A stretch of DNA of 64,000 bases from Winogradskyella sp. (GTDB lineage Bacteria > Bacteroidota > Bacteroidia > Flavobacteriales > Flavobacteriaceae), in contig NZ_JANQIM010000011.1 of NCBI RefSeq assembly GCF_028282165.1, forward strand, positions 108,855 to 172,854, given 5' to 3'. The position numbers were made by a program, and so were the translations under genes. Every line of letters starts with the position of its first letter. The first letter of the stretch is position 1. Positions 59,416-64,000 of the stretch are shown piece after piece. The notes beneath the pieces are model-generated. The model was not told the DNA's origin and did no database searches. It was given only the letters and a program-made list of their open reading frames with translations.

Positions 59416-59561
59416 ATAAAAATGAATTTTAAAAATGAAGATAAACTTCAAATTTTATTGAGCTCGTCAGTACGATTTTGAAGCTGGTAATCCGTCCGTT
59501 ACATGTATTACCAATTCGCCTTAATTGGCAAAAAATGATGTTTAATTAAAAATTAAGAACA

Positions 59562-60659
59562 ATGTTACGAGTAAGAATTAATGTTGGAAAAGTAGGCTTA
59601 GTATTCAAAGGAGGCGATTACGTAAAGGTAATTACTCAAGGAGTACACTGGCTAGGGTTCAAGCAACGCGTATTAACGTATGATTTGGGAACCATGTTTA
59701 TAGCACCAGTAGCATTAGAGATCTTATTAAAAGATGAGGTTTTGGCTAACATGCTAGATGTTGTTGAGGTAAAGGACGGCGAATTGGTACTACTCTACGA
59801 AAAGGGCAACTTTAAGTCTGTTCTATCAGCAGGACGCTATGTGTACTGGAAAGGTTTAATTGAGCGCAAATATGTTCGCGTAGATTTGAGCAAGATCTAT
59901 ATAACAGAAAACCTAGACAAGTCCTTATTTAGTAATTACGAGATTAGTAAGTACATCAGAACATTTGAGGTTGCAGCTTATGAAAAAGCAGTACTTTTAG
60001 TTGATGATGTTTATACAAAAACTTTAGAAGGCGGTACATACCGTTTTTGGAGAAATGATACGTCTATTAAGATTGCTAAAGTTGATTTACGTCAGTTACA
60101 ATTAGAAATTGCAGGTCAGGAATTGTTAACTAAAGATAAGGCTGCTATTAGAATTAACTTTTACACACAGTACAAAGTTATCGATGTAGAAAAAGCACTT
60201 TTAGATAACAAGGATTACGAAAAGCAATTGTACATTACTATGCAATTAGTATTGCGTGCTTATATTGGTGCCTACACTTTAGATGAATTGCTAGAACGTA
60301 AAGACAATATTGCCGAGGTTGTATTTAAAGATGTGAAAGCAAGTGCCTCTAAGTTGGGTGTTACCGTTCTAAACTGCGGTATAAGAGATGTAATTTTAAC
60401 TGGTGAAATGAAAGATATCATGAACCAAGTTTTAGTTGCACAAAAGAAAGCGCAAGCTAATGTAATTATGAGACGTGAGGAAACAGCTTCTACTCGTAGT
60501 TTGTTAAACACAGCAAAGTTGATGGAGGAGAATGCCATGTTGTACAAACTAAAAGAGATGGAGTATGTTGAAAAAATCGCTGAAAAAATTGGTGAAATCA
60601 CAGTCTCTGGTAATGGAAATATGGTAACACAATTAAAGGAGATTTTCTCTGGGAAATAG
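59562..60659 (+). CDS. Slipin family (SPFH/Band 7) protein
   Basis: 365 residues. No N-terminal membrane anchor is evident (start LRVRINVGKVGLVFKGGDY). SPFH/Band 7 domain from about residue 130 to 290 (FEVAAYEKAVLLVDDVYTKTLEGGTYRFW, and DVKASASKLGVTVLNCGIRDVILTGEMKDIMNQVL). A C-terminal helical oligomerisation stretch is rich in Ala/Glu/Lys (VLVAQKKAQANVIMRREETAS...). This long, anchor-less slipin type is the one I know from RNA-repair gene clusters with RtcB or Ro60/Rsr. Neither gene is in the window. The nearest neighbours upstream are the tRNA-like RNAs. Confidence 0.9.
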   Translation: MLRVRINVGKVGLVFKGGDYVKVITQGVHWLGFKQRVLTYDLGTMFIAPVALEILLKDEVLANMLDVVEVKDGELVLLYEKGNFKSVLSAGRYVYWKGLIERKYVRVDLSKIYITENLDKSLFSNYEISKYIRTFEVAAYEKAVLLVDDVYTKTLEGGTYRFWRNDTSIKIAKVDLRQLQLEIAGQELLTKDKAAIRINFYTQYKVIDVEKALLDNKDYEKQLYITMQLVLRAYIGAYTLDELLERKDNIAEVVFKDVKASASKLGVTVLNCGIRDVILTGEMKDIMNQVLVAQKKAQANVIMRREETASTRSLLNTAKLMEENAMLYKLKEMEYVEKIAEKIGEITVSGNGNMVTQLKEIFSGK

Positions 60660-60669
60660 TGGTGTAAAT

Positions 60670-60699
60670 AAAAGCGCAAGTGACTCACTTGCGCTTTTT
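60670..60699. terminator. Bidirectional terminator between slipin and deacetylase genes
   Basis: Perfect palindrome GCGCAAGTGACTCACTTGCGC flanked by AAAA and TTTTT. Confidence 0.9.
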
Positions 60700-60701
60700 G
60701 A

Positions 60702-61604
60702 TTAAAAGAAGATCTCTTGTGCCAAACGAAACGTATTGGCATGTGCATCGACTATAGTTTTTATATCTGGTGAATAGCCTCCTCCCATACTACACATCAC
60801 AGGAATACCAAGGTCTTTACAAGTTTGAAGTACATAACGGTCACGGTCTTTACAGCCTTCTATGGTCATGCCAAGCTTTCCTAATTTATCGGAAGCAATA
60901 ACATCAACCCCACATAGATAGTAGATAAAATCTGGTCGCTGTTCATCTATGAGCTTAGGCAAAGTTTCCTTTAGAATTTTGAGATAAGCTTCATTATCTG
61001 TATTATTTTCTAAAGCGATATCCAGATCGCTCAGTTCCTTTTTAAAGGGATAATTGCTTTTGCCATGCATGGAAAATGTAAAAACGGAGTCGTCATTCTT
61101 AAAAATCTCAGCGGTACCATTACCTTGGTGTACATCCAAATCTACAATTAGCACCTTAGCCACCAAGTCTTTGTTTTGTAAATAGCGTGCGCCAATGGCT
61201 TGATCATTGAGTAAACAAAAGGCTTCACCACGATTGGTATAGGCATGGTGTGTGCCTCCGGCTATATTCATGGCTATACCATGTTTTAGGGCAAACATTG
61301 AAGCTTTCATGGTGCCATCTGCGATAATAACTTCGCGTTCTACCAAAACTTCGCTCAACGGAAATCCGATTTTTCGAGCGGCACGTTGATCTAAAGTAAT
61401 GTTAACTAGATCATAGTAATACTCCGGTTCATGAACTGCTAATAAGTATTTATCATTAGGCTTATTAGGCTCAAAAAAATTATCAAGGCTGCAAGTCCCT
61501 TCATGAAGTAATTGCTCGGGCAACAGCTCATACTTTTCCATGGGGAAACGATGGCCTTGAGGAAGAGGGTGTTTATAGATAGGGTGAAATGCTACTTTTA
61601 GCAT
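60702..61604 (-). CDS. Histone deacetylase superfamily protein (AcuC/HDAC-like)
   Basis: 300 residues. HDAC-fold landmarks: GGTHHAYTNRGEAFCLLND (active-site His pair), DLDVHQGNGTAEIF (zinc-binding Asp and His), FSMHG, and the C-terminal MGGGYSPD. Bacterial members deacetylate acetyl-lysine or small acetylated amines. The start at ATG 61604 (MLKVAFHPIYKHPLP) is typical. Encoded 22 nt downstream of the large envelope protein gene on the same strand. Confidence 0.92.
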   Translation of the reverse strand: MLKVAFHPIYKHPLPQGHRFPMEKYELLPEQLLHEGTCSLDNFFEPNKPNDKYLLAVHEPEYYYDLVNITLDQRAARKIGFPLSEVLVEREVIIADGTMKASMFALKHGIAMNIAGGTHHAYTNRGEAFCLLNDQAIGARYLQNKDLVAKVLIVDLDVHQGNGTAEIFKNDDSVFTFSMHGKSNYPFKKELSDLDIALENNTDNEAYLKILKETLPKLIDEQRPDFIYYLCGVDVIASDKLGKLGMTIEGCKDRDRYVLQTCKDLGIPVMCSMGGGYSPDIKTIVDAHANTFRLAQEIFF

Positions 61605-61626
61605 GCACTAATAGGCAAATTTTTGT

Positions 61627-64000
61627 CTAATTTAAGGATATTGATTTTTCCTCAAAAACAAATGCCCCATCATTTGCTATACCCTCGATAAAAAGTGATA
61701 TTGGCACATCTTGCTCTGGTATATTGAACTTGATTTTGCCAGACACATCTAAGGAAAGATTAGGCTTCCAATCTATAGTTCCGTATTGTTTGTAGAAATC
61801 ATCACCATAATATCTATATTTTGGAGCATAGAACTTTTTCTTTTTGCTAAACGTCAATGGAAATTTATACTCTTTAGATGTTTCTTTTTGAAAACGTGGA
61901 TGAGACAAATCCTTACTGTATATTTTAACGAAGCCATTGGGACTTCTCATGCCATCTCCTAATCCCCATCGATTGATTTCAATATAATCGATGTTAAAAA
62001 GAAAATATCTAACTAATATACCGGTATCAATTAATAACGCATCATCAAAAAACATATTTGCGGGTCCATTGACGCCTGTTGGAAAGCTTGCCGTAAAGGT
62101 GCCTTTCTCTTCATCTACGATCATACCTCTAGATTCAAGAAAAGTACTGAGAAAAGTATGCGAATTGTCCATTTGCTCATCTACGACAAAAACCCTCCCA
62201 AAACTTCTAGCACGTAATGCGTTTTGTCGTTCTAACTTTCGATCAATCTTGCCTTTCAAAACGACTTCGTCTAAAAGTTGAATATTTTTTGAGGATTTAA
62301 CGATAAGGTTTCCTCCAAGAAAATTATCAATTTTCTCTTCTGTTATCACATCAACAACTTGCATACCGATATCATTAGTATTTAATTTAGGGATAACCCT
62401 CGGAAAGAATTGAAGGTAATATGATGGCACATCCAATTTATTATCATTAGAAACCTTAGAGATATTTAACGTATTATCCTCTTTTGGGAACAAGCTTTCG
62501 AGCAGATGGCTAGTTTGGCCTAGTTCTGATTCAGAAACCATAAAATTGCTATCATCATTAATATAATACATTAGATAGTTTGGTTTTCCATCTTTGGAGA
62601 GATCTTTTGAGGGAAAATTTGCTTTTACTGTAATGCCCCGTTCAAACGGATGAGGATAAGTGTTAGGATTATTAAAGATATTGTTCCAATCGTAGCTACT
62701 CCAACCTTGCGTTATAAGTAGGTTATCGAGTTCCATTTTTTTCTCCTCATTAATATCTGTGAAGTAATATTTTGCTTGTTCTATAGGTCCTTTAACATAA
62801 GGTTTAAGGTATGTATGCGATATTATGTTGTGCTGGTGGCCATAAGATGCTGTTTTCTGTGGTAAAACGGACACACTGATATTATTGAAAAGGCTTGGGT
62901 CAATTTGATTAATATTAAGTTCTATTTCAATAGAATCCTGAACTTGTCTAGCTACAACCTTTTGTGGTTTAATAGTTTGAATACCGTTGTAGTTAAAAAG
63001 TAAGCGCTCTACAATAGGCTGTTTATTTTCATTAAACAAAGTAAACATGTTTATTCCAGCAGGTAAGGTATTAAGATCAAACATTTTTATAATAGTGGTT
63101 TCATCCTTAAAAACCACATCAATAATATCAATTTCCTTACCATTGTGTAATGCTAAAGCATAAGGTTTATCTTTTATTTGTGCTAAACTTTCATTATTGG
63201 TTATTAATGTAACTATGGCTTTATTTCTATGGCTAACTACAGAGAGTGTTACACCTAAAGGTTCTACTTTTTGATTGAGTCCCATATGGTGTTCTTTGTC
63301 GTCGTGATTTATCTCAATTGTGTAACTATTGTTAGATTCCGCCATTAGTAAAAACCGTCCAATGCCAAGGTGATTTACTTTGAACTCAGTAATAAGTTGA
63401 TTGTTTTTATCCATTACTTTTCCTGTGGCATTAGCAATACCAAGACCATTAGAATCTTTAAGAACTACACCCACACTATTAACTACATTATGGAGTAAAT
63501 GACCCCCTTCCGGCAAAAACTGGGCGTCGATTTTTTCGTTAGCCGGAGTAACATTAGTATCATTTTTGATATTCGGCTCAACAATTTTTATGGGTTCAAT
63601 AAAAGCACCCTGTCCGTTAAAATTCCGTATCCAATTGGTATAGGCCTTGATGGTATAGTTGCCAAGGGCATAAGTTGAATCTATAGTGATGACATTGGAG
63701 GCCACACCATCTTCTACCTTTAAAAGTGCCTGTTCCACTATATTATTGTTCTCATCTTCTAGGCTAACATAGAGATTGGTAGTAATAAGTGACGGTTTTT
63801 TGGATTGCTTATTGAATACATATGCTGTAAAACCAATATCTTCTCCTTTGACGTATGTTGATTTATTAAGGTGTAGATAGACCACTTCCCTAGGGGCTTC
63901 TGTGTAACTCTTATAATTAGCAATAATGTCTTTTTCTTGGGAATAAATGATACAAGAGCTAAAGAAGAAAATCAACAAAAAATGTTTAAGCCTCTTAGCG
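61627..64000 (-). CDS. Large secreted/outer-membrane protein with MG2-like and beta-sandwich domains, 5' end outside window
   Basis: The frame remains open to the window edge (…AKRLKHFLLIFFFSS), so the signal peptide is complete or nearly so and only the first residue(s) lie outside. About 790 residues. After the signal: YLHLNKSTYVKGEDIGFTAYVFNKQSKKP, an alpha-2-macroglobulin MG2-like start, then a carboxypeptidase-regulatory-like segment, more beta-sandwich repeats and a late segment resembling a TonB-plug-like 'DALLIDTGILVRYFLFNIDYIEINRWG'. Bacteroidota encode such proteins at the envelope; exact role unknown. Followed by the HDAC-like gene. Confidence 0.8.
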   Translation of the reverse strand, partial: AKRLKHFLLIFFFSSCIIYSQEKDIIANYKSYTEAPREVVYLHLNKSTYVKGEDIGFTAYVFNKQSKKPSLITTNLYVSLEDENNNIVEQALLKVEDGVASNVITIDSTYALGNYTIKAYTNWIRNFNGQGAFIEPIKIVEPNIKNDTNVTPANEKIDAQFLPEGGHLLHNVVNSVGVVLKDSNGLGIANATGKVMDKNNQLITEFKVNHLGIGRFLLMAESNNSYTIEINHDDKEHHMGLNQKVEPLGVTLSVVSHRNKAIVTLITNNESLAQIKDKPYALALHNGKEIDIIDVVFKDETTIIKMFDLNTLPAGINMFTLFNENKQPIVERLLFNYNGIQTIKPQKVVARQVQDSIEIELNINQIDPSLFNNISVSVLPQKTASYGHQHNIISHTYLKPYVKGPIEQAKYYFTDINEEKKMELDNLLITQGWSSYDWNNIFNNPNTYPHPFERGITVKANFPSKDLSKDGKPNYLMYYINDDSNFMVSESELGQTSHLLESLFPKEDNTLNISKVSNDNKLDVPSYYLQFFPRVIPKLNTNDIGMQVVDVITEEKIDNFLGGNLIVKSSKNIQLLDEVVLKGKIDRKLERQNALRARSFGRVFVVDEQMDNSHTFLSTFLESRGMIVDEEKGTFTASFPTGVNGPANMFFDDALLIDTGILVRYFLFNIDYIEINRWGLGDGMRSPNGFVKIYSKDLSHPRFQKETSKEYKFPLTFSKKKKFYAPKYRYYGDDFYKQYGTIDWKPNLSLDVSGKIKFNIPEQDVPISLFIEGIANDGAFVFEEKSISLN

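Noticed and set aside
1..64000. CRISPR arrays, rRNA genes, integrase-bounded prophage
   Set aside because: No regular 25-40 bp direct repeats with spacers, no rRNA-like sequence and no integrase or phage structural gene were seen in the window.

Overview
The window looks like chromosome from a member of the Flavobacteriaceae (Bacteroidota). The sequence shows an AT-rich genome with type IX secretion genes (T9SS sorting domains, a PorP/SprF protein, a PorE-like OmpA protein), several promoters with the Bacteroidota -7 element TAnnTTTG, and typical flavobacterial families such as SDR-type threonine dehydrogenase, M13 lipoprotein peptidase and 7-8 TM AraC regulators. No rRNA, canonical tRNA or CRISPR array was seen. 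The genus cannot be named from the sequence alone.

Layout. 0-5.2 kb: end of a gliding/T9SS adhesin with PorP/SprF and an OmpA-like partner, then unknown small genes. 5.4-16.6 kb: ordinary metabolic and regulatory genes (threonine dehydrogenase, PepO, CBS, DinB, HxlR/DoxX, esterase), with an overlooked SymE-like gene whose 5' end overlaps an XRE regulator. 17-22.6 kb: an accessory stretch with an IS1595-type remnant, tiny conserved-looking genes, a short ssb gene, and a BlaI/BlaR1/TlpA-like operon with two perfect BlaI-type operators. 22.6-45 kb: a redox/respiration region headed by a Crp/Fnr regulator. 45-56 kb: AraC regulators, a serine hydrolase, a cupredoxin-like protein, an AhpD-like protein, a cNMP-domain/TrxR-like fusion, a UBP zinc finger and ferritin. 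56-60.7 kb: a TPR gene, almost 2 kb of structured non-coding DNA with six tRNA-like elements, then a slipin (SPFH) gene. 60.7-64 kb: a histone-deacetylase-family protein and a large envelope protein cut by the window edge.

The two strongest signals are these. (1) A 44-bp promoter module, GTAAC-N4-GTTAC (or near variants) followed at exactly the same spacing by a TAnnTTTG-like -7 element, occurs six times. It lies upstream of the Crp/Fnr gene, the rhodanese/cytochrome c/thioredoxin operon, a 1-Cys peroxiredoxin, cydAB, an SQR-like flavoprotein with a 44-aa peptide, and a TolC/RND/PII-like/DUF2892 operon. This reads as a local class-II Crp/Fnr regulon for respiration, sulfur and thiol stress. 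(2) Between a TPR gene and a slipin gene lie several tRNA-like structures, four with a perfect T-arm (loops TTCGAAT, TTCGAGT, TTCGATT, TTCGAAT), interleaved with a large GC-richer structured RNA that ends in a terminator. None folds as a normal tRNA. Slipins occur in RNA-repair/Ro60-type operons whose Y RNAs mimic tRNAs, so this may be an undescribed slipin-linked RNA system.

A third pattern is decay of ssb: one intact short ssb (18.4 kb) and two broken direct copies (22.4 and 45.1 kb). The two broken copies bracket the Crp/Fnr-regulated region almost exactly.
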